NCBI RefSeq assembly: GCF_016429255.1
Contig: NZ_JAELUG010000007.1
Location: 31,597 to 95,596 of the forward strand
Length of the DNA stretch: 64,000 nt
Direction of reading: 5' to 3'
Source of the DNA: Rhizobium sp. ASV8
Lineage (GTDB): Bacteria > Pseudomonadota > Alphaproteobacteria > Rhizobiales > Rhizobiaceae
The position numbers were made by a program, and so were the translations under genes. The notes under the pieces were generated by a model, which made no database searches, had not been told where the DNA came from, and saw nothing but the letters and a program-made list of their open reading frames with translations. Within the stretch, counting starts at the first letter, position 1, and each line of letters starts with the position of its first letter. Below, piece by piece: positions 43,834 through 53,010 of this stretch.

Positions 43834-44919
43834 TCAATCGGACAGGCGTGTCTCCCGCTTGCCGCCCAAGCCCGAACCGGCAATCTTGCAAATCGGCATG
43901 CCTGCCTGAATGACGCGTTGGTGCCACCTTGCAAAGACACACCCGTCGCGCTGGGTCGCCACATCAGTCCACGCGCTATCGAGGCGAGGATTGGTCGGAT
44001 CAAATATTCTGGCGACGATATCGCCCTTCGTCACTGGTGCTCCCACGTCCACGAGATGCATGACAATGCCGCTTTGTGGGCTTTCAACAAACTCGAGATC
44101 CTCAAGCGAGATCGCCGTTGTATCGGGATCGGGCGGCGAGGGCGCAGCCACTTCGACCGCGCCGATATCGCCAAGGAAATGCAACAAGCCGAGCGCGTCG
44201 TTGGACGCCGTCTTCGCCGAAACATCGGAAAGTCCGCGAAGTTCCAAAGTGCAGCTTGCCGTCGATGATGGAAGCCCGAGATCTTGCCAGGCTCTGCTGT
44301 GTGCTTCGTCGAACGGACGATCGGCCGACTCCTCGGCAAGTATGACGACCCGGGCACTCAACCGCCCCGCTAGCGTCCGAAGCTTTGCCCACGACACGGC
44401 CGAGCTGTAGATATGGACCGACGCCTCCATGTCCGCATGTACGTCTATGACATAGTCTGCGCCCCAGGACAGGCGCATGAGTTCGGCTTGAAGCGCCCTT
44501 GTTGGACCCGTCGTGCCTTGCCTTGTGAGAATGTGCCGGCCAAGCTCGGCTACGCGGTCTCTGCCAAAGTCGGCTGAAGGCGCGTCCAGCACCGGCCGAA
44601 GCATAGCTGCCATATCGGGAAAACCGCGATTGAAGTTGCTGCCATCCGACAAGGAAAATCTTCCCTGATGGCGCCCAAGTAAAAATTGCTTCAGCCCTAT
44701 CGGGTTGCAGTGTGGAAGGACGACGATCTCGCCTCGGATACAGCTTCCCCCAACAAGCTCCCCGAGAAGTCGCACCAATTGCTCCAGGGCGACTGTCGAT
44801 GAAACTTCGTCGGCATGCAATCCTCCTTGCAAATAGACGAAGGGTCGTATTCCGGGATTACCAAAGCGATGAGCGACGATGATGTCCCCCGAGGGCAGCA
44901 CGAGGTTTTCGACGCTCAT
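43834..44919 (-). CDS. Succinylglutamate desuccinylase/aspartoacylase-like deacylase
   Basis: The 361-residue protein is a zinc carboxypeptidase-fold deacylase. Zinc ligands His35 and Glu38 lie in LQGGLHADEVSS and His161 in VIDVHADMEAS; a catalytic glutamate is likely in CTLELRGLSD. The C-terminal 90 residues form a barrel-sandwich domain (GIVMHLVDVGAPVTKGDIVARIF) as in the EutE/DoeB group that deacetylates N-acetyl diamino acids. It ends an amino-acid importer operon, and its ATG overlaps the Rid-like stop. I infer that it removes an acyl group from an imported amino-acid derivative. Confidence 0.85.
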   Translation of the reverse strand: MSVENLVLPSGDIIVAHRFGNPGIRPFVYLQGGLHADEVSSTVALEQLVRLLGELVGGSCIRGEIVVLPHCNPIGLKQFLLGRHQGRFSLSDGSNFNRGFPDMAAMLRPVLDAPSADFGRDRVAELGRHILTRQGTTGPTRALQAELMRLSWGADYVIDVHADMEASVHIYSSAVSWAKLRTLAGRLSARVVILAEESADRPFDEAHSRAWQDLGLPSSTASCTLELRGLSDVSAKTASNDALGLLHFLGDIGAVEVAAPSPPDPDTTAISLEDLEFVESPQSGIVMHLVDVGAPVTKGDIVARIFDPTNPRLDSAWTDVATQRDGCVFARWHQRVIQAGMPICKIAGSGLGGKRETRLSD

Positions 44920-46040
44920 CGGCGGTTGTCGCCATCACCGGGCACATTCGGGATGGCCCCTGACCGCCGTCCAAGCAGTCTTATGGATATGGGCGAGGAT
45001 GCCATGGGGAAGGAAAAGACCGGCAATCCGGTCGATGCGGGACCAGGCTTCCGATAATATCGATTGCGGATGCTCATATTGTCATGCAGCTCTTCCGCTG
45101 AGCTCCCGGCCACATAATGCGTTGTCGCCTTACGCACGTCGAAGAACGAAAGCCCCGAATGTTTCAGTGTCCATTCTATCGCACTCATGATGCGTTGTGT
45201 GTCCTGCACCAGGCCGATGCTTTCTTCGCAGGTCCCAGTGAGATCGAAATATCCTTCGGTGCGGGTCAGTCGGATGTCCACTCCCTCGATCAGGTGACTG
45301 GAAGCGGCAAACTGTTCACGAGTGACCATGTCTCTTGAGAAAGTGAGCTGTGCGACCATTGGAAATCCGTCGTCACGGATGCCGACGATCTGGCGAGGGT
45401 CGGTGCCGCTTGTATGCGTCAATAGACGAACCTCTTCGCCCAAGCGGTCGGTGGTAACGAACCACTGTTCCGAGAGAAGCGCATTGAGGCTGAGATCTGC
45501 ACGGGTGAGCAGCCGGTTCAAAGCCGCTTCCAACTGGACTTCCCGTGGGCCTAGAATTCCTGCCCATACGATCTCCCCGCTGTCCACGATCTGCAACTCT
45601 ATGCCGGTTTCGTTGTCGGTGAGAGTTCGAACGACCTTGTTCAGAGTTGAGCCATAGACGTCGACTTCGATCATCATGCCGTCATAGTAGAAATGCGGGA
45701 TGGAAACCGGAAGCACGATCACTTTCTCGCCAAAGCGTTCACGGAAGAGGCGCCGAAGTTCAAGAGCATCCGTCCCGCCGGTCTTGACGTGATAGACGAC
45801 AAGCTGGGCGATGTGCGAACGATCGGCGTCGATCTTCGACAGGAACTGATCGATGAAAGCCGACACCTCAGCGGCCTGCGCGAAAAGGTCGTTGGGGTGA
45901 AGCACCTCCCCGGTTTCATTAAGTGGACATTGCCCGCAGGACCAGAGGAGGTTTCCGTCCCTGACGAACAGCGAATAAGGATGATCAATGCGCATCTTCC
46001 AGACGGATTCGAAAGGGAGATATCGTAGTGTGTCGCTCAT
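44916..46040 (-). CDS. Tandem Rid-like (YjgF/RidA superfamily) protein
   Basis: The 374-residue protein looks like two Rid-type halves. The first contains LLWSCGQCPLNETGEVLHPNDLFAQA and HIAQLVVYHVKTGG, then IPHFYYDGMMIEVDVYG. The second has YFDLTGTCEESIGLVQDTQRIMSAIEWTL and FFDVRKATTHYVAGSSAEEL. Single Rid proteins are about 130 residues and hydrolyse reactive enamines/imines; double or extended forms are poorly studied. The Arg that binds the carboxylate in RidA is not clear. It lies between the permease and deacylase genes, overlapping the latter. Confidence 0.7.
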   Translation of the reverse strand: MSDTLRYLPFESVWKMRIDHPYSLFVRDGNLLWSCGQCPLNETGEVLHPNDLFAQAAEVSAFIDQFLSKIDADRSHIAQLVVYHVKTGGTDALELRRLFRERFGEKVIVLPVSIPHFYYDGMMIEVDVYGSTLNKVVRTLTDNETGIELQIVDSGEIVWAGILGPREVQLEAALNRLLTRADLSLNALLSEQWFVTTDRLGEEVRLLTHTSGTDPRQIVGIRDDGFPMVAQLTFSRDMVTREQFAASSHLIEGVDIRLTRTEGYFDLTGTCEESIGLVQDTQRIMSAIEWTLKHSGLSFFDVRKATTHYVAGSSAEELHDNMSIRNRYYRKPGPASTGLPVFSFPMASSPISIRLLGRRSGAIPNVPGDGDNRR

Positions 46041-46042
46041 GC

Positions 46043-46711
46043 TCACTTACTCTTTGGATGAATGTGTGACGAGCTGTTCAGGTTGCGTGCCCAAACGCTC
46101 AACGGGAAGATGATCAGGAAAAATAGGATCGCGACCCCGGTGAGGGGTTCGAGGTATCGAAACGAGGCCGAGCCACTGATATAGGCGGCGTAGGCGACTT
46201 CGCTCACACCGATACCAGCGAGAAGCGTGGTCGCCTTCAGAAGATCGGTGAAGTAATTGAGGATTGCAGGCACCATTTTTCGAATGGCTTGAGGTGCGAT
46301 TATATGGCTCCACGTGATGTAGCGAGGCAGGCCAAGAGAATTTGCCGCCTCCCATTGCCCACGCTCGACTGACTGAACGCCGCCGCGGATAATCTCGGCC
46401 ATGTAACCGCCGCCAATCAAGCCCAGTGCGAGAACACCACAGGTCAGCCCCGACAGGCTGGCACCCAGAAGGATCGGCAGGCAATAATAGGCCCAGAAGA
46501 TGGCGATCATCTCTGGTGTTGCCCGGGCAAGCTGAATGTAGGCCTTCGAGCAGCAAGCAGCAATGCGTGCATTTGACCATGACACGGAGGCGCCCAAAAG
46601 GCCGAAGATGCTGGCAGTAACAAAGGCGAGAAACGTGATGAGCGCAGTTAGACATATGCCGTGAAGCAGAGCTGGCGCAGTGGAGATGAGCGTATTCAGA
46701 TCAAAGCTCAA
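46043..46711 (-). CDS. Polar amino acid ABC transporter permease (HisM type)
   Basis: The 222-residue membrane protein has five helices. The EAA loop contains GGYMAEIIRGGVQSVERGQWEAANSLGL followed by IIAPQAIRKMVPAI. The frame starts with TTG overlapping the stop of the partner permease (TTGA, 46708-46711), a coupling arrangement; no ATG fits. It forms a heterodimeric channel with the neighbouring permease for the bound amino acid or derivative. Confidence 0.9.
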   Translation of the reverse strand: MSFDLNTLISTAPALLHGICLTALITFLAFVTASIFGLLGASVSWSNARIAACCSKAYIQLARATPEMIAIFWAYYCLPILLGASLSGLTCGVLALGLIGGGYMAEIIRGGVQSVERGQWEAANSLGLPRYITWSHIIAPQAIRKMVPAILNYFTDLLKATTLLAGIGVSEVAYAAYISGSASFRYLEPLTGVAILFFLIIFPLSVWARNLNSSSHIHPKSK

Positions 46712-47364
46712 ATGACCCTCCAGCGATTGAACCGCTTCTCGACCATTGAGAGGCAGAGCGAGAGTAGCAGTCCGCAGGCGACGTAAATCGCGGCGCTCGC
46801 GCTATAGAAGAAGATGGGGTCTGCCGTATAATCGCTGATGCGGCTCGTCACACGCATCAACTCGGGGACCGAGAGGATCGACAGGATTGCCGTCGCCTTC
46901 AGCAAGGCGATGAGCGTGTTGGCAATCGCCGGCATCGCGATCGCGATCGCTTGTGGAATTATGACCAATCGCCACTTTTGCGCCGGCCGCAGGCCAAGCG
47001 CAGAGGCCGCTTCCAGCTGGCCTTTGGCGACCGCATTGAAGCCGCCGCGGTAGACCTCGGCCATATAGGCCGTCATCACCACGACCACTGCTATGCCGGC
47101 AGTCTGTTCGGCCGTCGTTGAAATTCCCGTAATCGCGGGCAGCGCGAAGTGAATCCAGAAAAGCTGCACCAGGATCGGGGTATTACGAAAAAACTCAACG
47201 AAGGTGATTGCAGGATACCGGATCAGTCTTGCCGGATTGCCAATCCCCAAGGCGACTGGCAATCCGAGAACCATCGATCCGACGGCCCCGAGCACGAAAT
47301 AGAACATGGTCAGGGACAGGCCGCGCAGCAGGGCCGGCCCGTAGAGGATAAGGCTGTCCAACAT
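46708..47364 (-). CDS. Polar amino acid ABC transporter permease (HisQ type)
   Basis: The 218-residue protein has five helices and the family loop TAYMAEVYRGGFNAVAKGQLEAASALGLRPAQ with VIIPQAIAIAMPAI. An EFFRNTPILVQLFWIHFALP segment is typical of the HisM/GlnP class. It follows the binding-protein gene by 14 bases. The operon has no ATPase gene, so it must borrow one encoded elsewhere. Confidence 0.92.
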   Translation of the reverse strand: MLDSLILYGPALLRGLSLTMFYFVLGAVGSMVLGLPVALGIGNPARLIRYPAITFVEFFRNTPILVQLFWIHFALPAITGISTTAEQTAGIAVVVVMTAYMAEVYRGGFNAVAKGQLEAASALGLRPAQKWRLVIIPQAIAIAMPAIANTLIALLKATAILSILSVPELMRVTSRISDYTADPIFFYSASAAIYVACGLLLSLCLSMVEKRFNRWRVI

Positions 47365-47378
47365 GGTTCGAGCTCAGG

Positions 47379-48179
47379 TTACTTGATGCCGTACCACTTC
47401 TGCTTCGTATCCGAGATGAACCCCGTTGTCGTGTTGTAGGCGATCCAAGTATTCAGGAAGGAGAGAAAGTGGTAGTCTCCAGGGCGCGTGGCGTAGGCAT
47501 AGCCGGTCGCTTCGATCGGGGCATCCGTGCCGATTACCTTGACCTTCGCGTTCGGATTGGCCTTCATGAACAGCGCGTTTTGAAGGAGATCGCTCAAGTG
47601 TGCGCTGGCTCGGCCGGCCGCGACCTCGAGCTGCCCGGCAACGGCATTGTCGGATACGATGGTTTTCTTGCTTGCATTGGGCAGGAGACGATCGGTCTGT
47701 GCGACGGCGGCCATGCCGGCAATGCTCACGACCGTGTATTGGGGGTCGTTCAATTGCTTCCAATCCGTGACATTGAGATCTGCACCGACCAGAAACGTAT
47801 TGCCTGTCGTCATGTAGCTATCGGTAAAATCGACGGTCATCGCGCGTGCCGGCGTGCGGAACATGTCGACCATCGCGATATCATATTGCTTCTGCATCAG
47901 CGATGGGATGACCGTCGCCCAGGTCGTGTCGACAATCTCCAATTTGACGCCAAGCGCCTTGGCCAGGTTGTTGGCCATGTCCACATTAAAGCCTTCCCAT
48001 TCACCCGAGACCGGGTTCTTCTGTTGAGCCGGCACCGAATCCGCCATTCCGACCTTGAGGACGCCGGCGCTTTTGATGCCGGCTAGCGTATCGATCGGCT
48101 CCTGGGCTTCGGCTCCAGTTGCCATCAGCGAATAAACGGCAACCAAGGAGGCGCTGACTAATGCCTTCAGCTTATACAT
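47379..48179 (-). CDS. Polar amino acid ABC transporter substrate-binding protein
   Basis: The 266-residue precursor has a signal ending TGAEAQEP and a cluster-F/PBP3 fold: GVLKVGMADSVPAQQKNPVSGEWEGFNVDMANNLAKALGV, TWATVIPSLMQKQYDIAM, and VDFTDSYMTTGNTFLV in place of the usual FSxPY. The Arg that binds the alpha-carboxylate in classic amino-acid binders is FRTPARAMTVDFT here. The start follows AAGGGAACTTCAT. It is the first gene of the operon, divergent from a LysR gene. Confidence 0.92.
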   Translation of the reverse strand: MYKLKALVSASLVAVYSLMATGAEAQEPIDTLAGIKSAGVLKVGMADSVPAQQKNPVSGEWEGFNVDMANNLAKALGVKLEIVDTTWATVIPSLMQKQYDIAMVDMFRTPARAMTVDFTDSYMTTGNTFLVGADLNVTDWKQLNDPQYTVVSIAGMAAVAQTDRLLPNASKKTIVSDNAVAGQLEVAAGRASAHLSDLLQNALFMKANPNAKVKVIGTDAPIEATGYAYATRPGDYHFLSFLNTWIAYNTTTGFISDTKQKWYGIK

Positions 48180-48334
48180 ATGAAGTTCCCTTATCTAGAT
48201 TGGGGCAAGTTGCCCAAGCCCGGAGATTGCGCTACGCAAGCACTTTGGAGAACGACGAAAAAAATGATGCGGCTTATAATGTACGCTTATAAGAACGGCA
48301 GTTCGTCAGTCAAATGTGCCGACAGGATCGCATC

Positions 48335-49249
48335 ATGGACCTTAGAAAGACGATTGGCCCGCTCGACAACCTCATCGCGTTCGAGGCAGCGGCCAGGCTC
48401 ATGAATTTCAGCAGGGCGGCCAAAGAACTGTCCGTCGCCCAGCCGGCCATCAGCCGTCGGATCCTTCAGATGGAGGCTATCCTCGGCACGGCGCTGTTTG
48501 AGCGGAATGGCACGAAAATCCGTCTGACAGCAGCAGGCTCTTCATTTTATGGTGTCGTCTCAGCCACTTTCGAAACGATAGAACGCGCGGCCAAGGCTCT
48601 CCCCCGCGATGACGATGGTGTTGTCACCCTGAGGGTAAATGTCGCCGCTGCCTCGCTTTGGCTCATGCCGGCGCTTGGCGAATTCTACTCAACGTTTCCC
48701 GACATCCGACTGCATCTCGTCTGTGTCGACGAACTGCCGGAATTCGGGCATGGCAATTTCGATCTGGAGATCCGGTTTGGGACTGGCGACTGGCCCGGTC
48801 TCGAGAGCCACGTGCTTCTGAAGGAAGAAATTTATCCCGTGGCTTCTCCGGGATTTTGCCGTTCTCATTCAATCTCGGATCTGCCTAGCCTTGGCAAAGC
48901 TCCTTTGTTGCAGCTTGCGAACTACACGAGCCCTCTGATGGACTGGCAACTCTGGCTGGATCATGACAGCGCACCTGTCGTCCGCCGGTTGACGACTTAT
49001 GCCATGGTCCTCGAGGCGGCTCGGTTCGGCCATGGGGTTGCGCTCGGTTGGCATCCCTATGTGCGGGGTTTTATCGAAACTGGCGAACTGGTGAGATTGC
49101 CATTCAAGGAACGGACGAGTTCCTACCGCGAATTTCTGGTTGTCGATCCTGCCAAAAGCCGGCGATATTCCGTGGAGCGCACGAAAGAATGGATCATCGC
49201 ATTGGCAGCTCGTGAGACGGCGCACGGCACGTCGGGTTCAGGACGATAG
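48335..49249 (+). CDS. LysR-type regulator (GcvA-like)
   Basis: The 304-residue product starts MDLRKTIGPLDNLIAFEAAA, the opening of the GcvA subgroup, with the HTH FSRAAKELSVAQPAISRRILQMEAILGTALFERNG. The effector domain includes VNVAAASLWLMPALGEFYSTFPDIRLHLV and FDLEIRFGTGDWPGLES. I chose ATG 48335 (AGGA eight bases upstream). It faces the amino-acid importer operon across 155 bases and most likely controls it. Confidence 0.9.
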   Translation: MDLRKTIGPLDNLIAFEAAARLMNFSRAAKELSVAQPAISRRILQMEAILGTALFERNGTKIRLTAAGSSFYGVVSATFETIERAAKALPRDDDGVVTLRVNVAAASLWLMPALGEFYSTFPDIRLHLVCVDELPEFGHGNFDLEIRFGTGDWPGLESHVLLKEEIYPVASPGFCRSHSISDLPSLGKAPLLQLANYTSPLMDWQLWLDHDSAPVVRRLTTYAMVLEAARFGHGVALGWHPYVRGFIETGELVRLPFKERTSSYREFLVVDPAKSRRYSVERTKEWIIALAARETAHGTSGSGR

Positions 49250-49525
49250 CCATTGGCCCAAGTCCGCCGAGCGGCCTATCAATCCTCATCAAGGCGAGGA
49301 AGCTGTGCTTGACGAAAACATGCGTCCAAAAAGCGAGATTTCATACTTCCGACCTCGGTTGGGGACGGCATTATATTGTCGATTTTGCTGGATAGTCGTC
49401 TTTTGATATTGCCTCGGTATTTTGAGGGTCCACAGGTTGGATCCCATCAAGAGCATACACGCGACCGGACGCTCCGCGGCTCTTCAACTGCCGGTCAGTT
49501 CGCCCGTTTCGAATGAGAAGAGGCG

Positions 49526-49909
49526 CTAGCGAGCCCGCCGAACGTCAGTCTGCGTGAAATCTTCGCCCACATAAAGCAGAGGACAATCGTGCTCTTTGGC
49601 AACTTCATACGAAAAGCAGTCGCCATAGTTCAGTCCAGCTGGATGAACACCCTTGCCCCATCGGCCGTAGGCATGAGCTATTCGACGGGCGGCGGCAGCT
49701 GTCACGGACACGATCTCGAAGCCTAGGCCTGAAATGAGTAGGCTGACTTCTTCGCCGACATTGCGTCGTGACGCCACGATGAGGGCTTCGGCGACGGTGC
49801 CGGCGGAAATCAACAGTCGATCCGCCTCTTCGATTGCCGTCATGCAAGCATCGCCTTGCGGCTCGTCGAGCACAATCGCCATGAGCGCGGAAGTATCAAC
49901 TGCAATCAC
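49526..49909 (-). CDS. vapC: VapC PIN-domain toxin
   Basis: The 127-residue PIN RNase retains all four acidic residues: Asp5 in MIAVDTSALMAI, Glu41 in TVAEALIV, Asp97 in LNYGDCFSYEVA and Asp117 in GEDFTQTD. The LNYGDCFSYEVAKEHDCPLLYVG stretch is diagnostic of the subgroup paired with Phd-type antitoxins. Its start overlaps the antitoxin stop by four bases (49906-49909). It cleaves RNA (tRNA or rRNA in studied relatives) when free of antitoxin. Confidence 0.92.
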   Translation of the reverse strand: MIAVDTSALMAIVLDEPQGDACMTAIEEADRLLISAGTVAEALIVASRRNVGEEVSLLISGLGFEIVSVTAAAARRIAHAYGRWGKGVHPAGLNYGDCFSYEVAKEHDCPLLYVGEDFTQTDVRRAR

Positions 49910-50163
49910 GCCGGCATCCCGTCGTCGTCATAAAGAAAGTCCTGGCTGCGGGCGGCCGCTGGTCCTTGAAGCGCCTTGGCTGCGGCCGATGCCCTCGCTT
50001 TCTCCATCAAGGCGCGCCGTCCCTTCAGGCCCGGCGAGACCGCGACGGCGACCAGGCGCACGATCTCATGGCCGCGACGGGTTAGAATGACCTCATCTCC
50101 GGCTTCGGCTCGCTTCACCAACTCGGTGAGTTGCCCTTTAGCCTCGCTGACAGACACGCGCAT
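49906..50163 (-). CDS. vapB: Phd/YefM-type antitoxin
   Basis: The 85-residue protein has the Phd fold at the N-terminus (MRVSVSEAKGQLTELVKRAEAGDEVILTRRGHEIVRLVAV), which binds operator DNA, and a toxin-neutralising C-terminal tail ending DFLYDDDGMPA. The ATG at 50163 is preferred to the GTG one codon earlier. It precedes and overlaps the toxin gene, the normal autoregulated order. Confidence 0.9.
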   Translation of the reverse strand: MRVSVSEAKGQLTELVKRAEAGDEVILTRRGHEIVRLVAVAVSPGLKGRRALMEKARASAAAKALQGPAAARSQDFLYDDDGMPA

Positions 50164-50484
50164 CACCTAGGTTCCTTCAAGCTTTCCCATGTTGTCGCTC
50201 AAGAAATGGTCTATGACTTGGTCTAAGTCAAGGCGGGGGCGAGCCCCTGGCGAGGAAAGTCCGGAAGCCCCCAAATCGGAGATCCCAATCGGCAAACGAG
50301 TGCCTGTTGCTGCCGAATTTCAGACGGACAGCTCTTCGTACCTATGGGTGGCCGGTTTGAATTGGCTCAAGAGCGTGTATCGGGGCGGTATGCGGGAAGC
50401 CTGCTTGCTGGGGCTTGCCGCGTTCACGTAGAAGACCGTCCGTGCTCTATTCTTCGAATTGGGACCGTGAGGAGGCGCCCAATT
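50164..50484. other. Intergenic, no supported gene
   Basis: The antitoxin promoter should lie at its left end. The sequence GAGGAAAGTCCGG near 50250 resembles part of RNase P RNA, but the rest of that RNA is absent. Confidence 0.4.
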
Positions 50485-51123
50485 TCAGTTGGGAAGCGGC
50501 GGCAGACACGGCGCCACCAATCCAGAAAACGGATCGCGCCAGCCTTCGATCCGGCGTAGTTGATCAGACCAGCGCTTTATCGCGGGATAGTCCTCGATCG
50601 GAAGGCGTGCTGCGTCGTTGTACGGCAGGAATGTCGCCATACGAAAATCGGCAAACGAGATCGTTTCGCCGAGGATCCATGGTCGATCGGCCAGCTCACT
50701 TTCGAGAATGACTGCTGCTTTGTGGAATTGTCTCAGGCCCTCCGCAACCATCGTCTCGTCACAGGGCCCGATGCCGTAGCGCAGCTTCGTGCCGCGCTCC
50801 CAATGGACGATGTCGCACGCCTTCATGAAGTTCTCCTTCGCCCAGCTGATCCAGCGGATCATCTGCGGTTCGTCATCGTCGGTCCTCCAAAAGTTTGAGC
50901 CGGCATGCCTGGATAGCCAGCAGGCAATCGCATCACTCTCCCAGAGCGTTCGGCCGGAGTACTCCAAAATCGGCAAAAGAAGGTTTGGGTTGAGCGGCAG
51001 ATATCGCTCCGATTGTCCGGGAGCCATCGGTGCGGCGAACTCGAAGGCGATATCTGTTTCCAAGAATCGCGCAACGGCAACTGCAAGGCGCGGATTGGGG
51101 TTTCTGCTGAAATACAACTTCAT
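50485..51123 (-). CDS. Glutathione S-transferase family protein
   Basis: The 212-residue protein begins MKLYFSRNPNPRLAVAVARF, a thioredoxin-like N-terminal domain with LPILEYSGRTLWESDAIACWL (the glutathione gamma-Glu contact Glu-Ser-Asp). The C-terminal helical domain has RPWILGETISFADFRMATFLPY with the N-capping box. No clear catalytic Ser/Cys follows the first strand. The start at 51123 has GGAGACAAATCCAA upstream. Substrate is unknown and the gene is solitary. Confidence 0.9.
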   Translation of the reverse strand: MKLYFSRNPNPRLAVAVARFLETDIAFEFAAPMAPGQSERYLPLNPNLLLPILEYSGRTLWESDAIACWLSRHAGSNFWRTDDDEPQMIRWISWAKENFMKACDIVHWERGTKLRYGIGPCDETMVAEGLRQFHKAAVILESELADRPWILGETISFADFRMATFLPYNDAARLPIEDYPAIKRWSDQLRRIEGWRDPFSGLVAPCLPPLPN

Positions 51124-51458
51124 TTGGATTTGTCTCCGGTGTCCTCTCGCAGTAGACGAACCGAGGTCCACCTTTTCGACAATCGCAGATCAAAAATTCC
51201 AAAGGTTGCTCAGGTTGATGGATATTCGAGGATGACTGTGTGGAGGTCCAAAGCCTCCGATGTACAACTCATACAACAGAAATGATTTCAACCGGGCAGC
51301 CTTGCTCCTACCAGGCCGTCCGCGCGGTGCTGAGAGCATATGAAAGACACGACGATACTTGCGCGGCAAGAGGGTGAATGGAAGCTCTTCCATCGACATG
51401 TCGACATACTGAAGTGCTCTCCATAGCCTGGACTAGGTTCGACCCCGGAAGTTGAGTG
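51124..51458. other. Intergenic, no supported gene
   Basis: Promoter of the GST gene at the left; otherwise nothing recognisable. Confidence 0.35.
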
Positions 51459-52163
51459 TCAGTAGCTTAGTTTCGGATACCAGTCAGCGCCACGCCCGGC
51501 CGGAGTCATATCGAGAATATTCCATAGCGGTGCGATATCGACAGCGCCTCTCGGATCCTGGCCGGGATCGGCCGCTTCGCTGGGCATTTCGGCGTTGTAG
51601 AAGACGTGAACGTCTGAGCCATCCTTCTGGTAAACCGTGAAGCCCGGATATTCGTGACCCTCGCTATCGAGCAGGCCTAAATCTCGGGCATAGTCGTCAC
51701 CTATGGTTTGAACGAAATCGAGGTCACGCCACCCTCGCTCCACGGCAAACGCCCGTTGCCGCTCCACAGGGCTTCGGCCAACGATCTTGAAGGCGACCCG
51801 TTGTTTGACGTCGGCCGCGTTTCCATTCGCCCCGCCAAGGAAGTTTGTGCACATCGGGCAGGGCCGATCGCGTTGTGGGCCGAACATCCAGAAGTAGGTC
51901 ACAAGCGTGTCGTGATCTCCGAAGAGCTCCGCAAGCCCGATCTCGCTGCCATTCTCGTCCTTGAAACGATAATCCTCTTCGACAACCGGACCGGAGGGTA
52001 AATGCCGCCGTTGCTCTGCAAGACGGGTGAGGTGACGTCGGACTTCGATTTCTTCTGCCAGCAGCGCCGTTCTGGCCTCGGAATATTGCGGGCTTTCATT
52101 CTTGAACCGGGACACTCGCTTCGCAGCCAGTTCCGTAGCAGGTTTCAACTCACTCATATTCAT
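51459..52163 (-). CDS. DUF899 family thioredoxin-like protein
   Basis: The 234-residue protein has the DUF899 layout: an N-terminal helix with LLAEEIEVRRHLTRLAEQRRHLP, then GPVVEEDYRFKDENG, a thioredoxin-like core with TYFWMFGPQRDRPCPMCTNFLGG (a CPMC redox-like pair), FKIVGRSPVER and PGFTVYQKDGSDVHVFYN. The family is uncharacterised, probably redox-active. It is followed upstream on the same strand by a small gene 43 bases away, suggesting a two-gene unit. Confidence 0.9.
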   Translation of the reverse strand: MNMSELKPATELAAKRVSRFKNESPQYSEARTALLAEEIEVRRHLTRLAEQRRHLPSGPVVEEDYRFKDENGSEIGLAELFGDHDTLVTYFWMFGPQRDRPCPMCTNFLGGANGNAADVKQRVAFKIVGRSPVERQRAFAVERGWRDLDFVQTIGDDYARDLGLLDSEGHEYPGFTVYQKDGSDVHVFYNAEMPSEAADPGQDPRGAVDIAPLWNILDMTPAGRGADWYPKLSY

Positions 52164-52206
52164 GTGTTTCGCTCCCTTGAAAAATGGCAGGCATTTTGGG
52201 CTCGGA

Positions 52207-52434
52207 TCAGCTTTTCGGCGGCTCAGTCAGATCGATCAGGTTGTTCTCCTCATCAAAGAAACCCGCAACGGCGCCAAAGGATCCGCAAGCCTCCGTCTCG
52301 GGCAGCATGCCTTCCGTAGACAGATGTTCTTTTTCGTCGGCGGGATCGGTCATGACGATGGTCGTCACGGCTTTTCCGGCACGCTCCTCGTCGCGCCAGA
52401 GCTGGAGGCCACCCGCATACCCATGTTTCGCCAT
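52207..52434 (-). CDS. Small hypothetical protein upstream of DUF899
   Basis: The 75-residue acidic product (GYAGGLQLWRDEERAGKAV, ending FFDEENNLIDLTEPPKS) has codon use like its neighbours and a plausible amphipathic core. No strong ribosome site precedes ATG 52434, and I do not recognise the family. The tight spacing to the DUF899 gene on the same strand is the main support. Confidence 0.45.
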   Translation of the reverse strand: MAKHGYAGGLQLWRDEERAGKAVTTIVMTDPADEKEHLSTEGMLPETEACGSFGAVAGFFDEENNLIDLTEPPKS

Positions 52435-52701
52435 TGCGCCGTGTTTGGGAGTGGATGGTCATCGGCTGGTCTGCCTATGAAACGACCTTACCATGTCAAG
52501 GTGGATCGAAGGTCGCTTACTATCGCGGCAGCATATATTCCTTGGACGTTTATGGACGATGCCATTGAGGTTCTCCTCGCTCTCACCATCCTATAGACGT
52601 TCGACACCGTTCAAAATCGACAACACCATCGACTTTTTGTCAGCCTGTCCCAAGCGGACAGGGGGTTGTGATTGCGCTGGTGTGAGCCGCCACGATGAAG
52701 G

Positions 52702-53010
52702 TTATCGCGGCGACAGGCATTGGAAATTCATGCCGCCACGTGAATAAGTGTCGCTCACGGGATCGTAACGAAGGCGGTAGCTGGCTGCGCACCACTTAAT
52801 GTGCCGTACTTCCTTCGCGGACAGGACAGATGCCTCTTGTGCGGCCGCGCCATGTCCGTCGTCGGTATAGGCCGAAACGCCACGGCCGTCGTCGAGACTG
52901 CCTGCTGCCGCACCTTCCCGCAACTGGAGCGCGCCGGCGGGGGTCAGTGACGAACCCAGAATGATGCTGCCGAACGCGGCGGCGGAGATGAGTTTTGTGA
53001 TGTTGAACAT
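52702..53010 (-). CDS. BA14K family exported protein
   Basis: The 102-residue precursor has a signal peptide (MFNITKLISAAAFGSIILGS, cut near TPAGALQ) and the closing BA14K motif KWCAASYRLRYDPVSDTYSR with the conserved Cys-Tyr-DPxSDTY pattern. BA14K proteins are small rhizobial and Brucella surface antigens of the cell envelope with lectin-like activity reported for the prototype. It is monocistronic. Confidence 0.85.
   Translation of the reverse strand: MFNITKLISAAAFGSIILGSSLTPAGALQLREGAAAGSLDDGRGVSAYTDDGHGAAAQEASVLSAKEVRHIKWCAASYRLRYDPVSDTYSRGGMNFQCLSPR

Noticed and set aside
50245..50275. GAGGAAAGTCCGG resembling the conserved start of RNase P RNA
   Set aside because: The flanking sequences do not form the P1-P4 helices and the conserved downstream parts (such as ACAGAA near the 3' end) are absent; chance resemblance.
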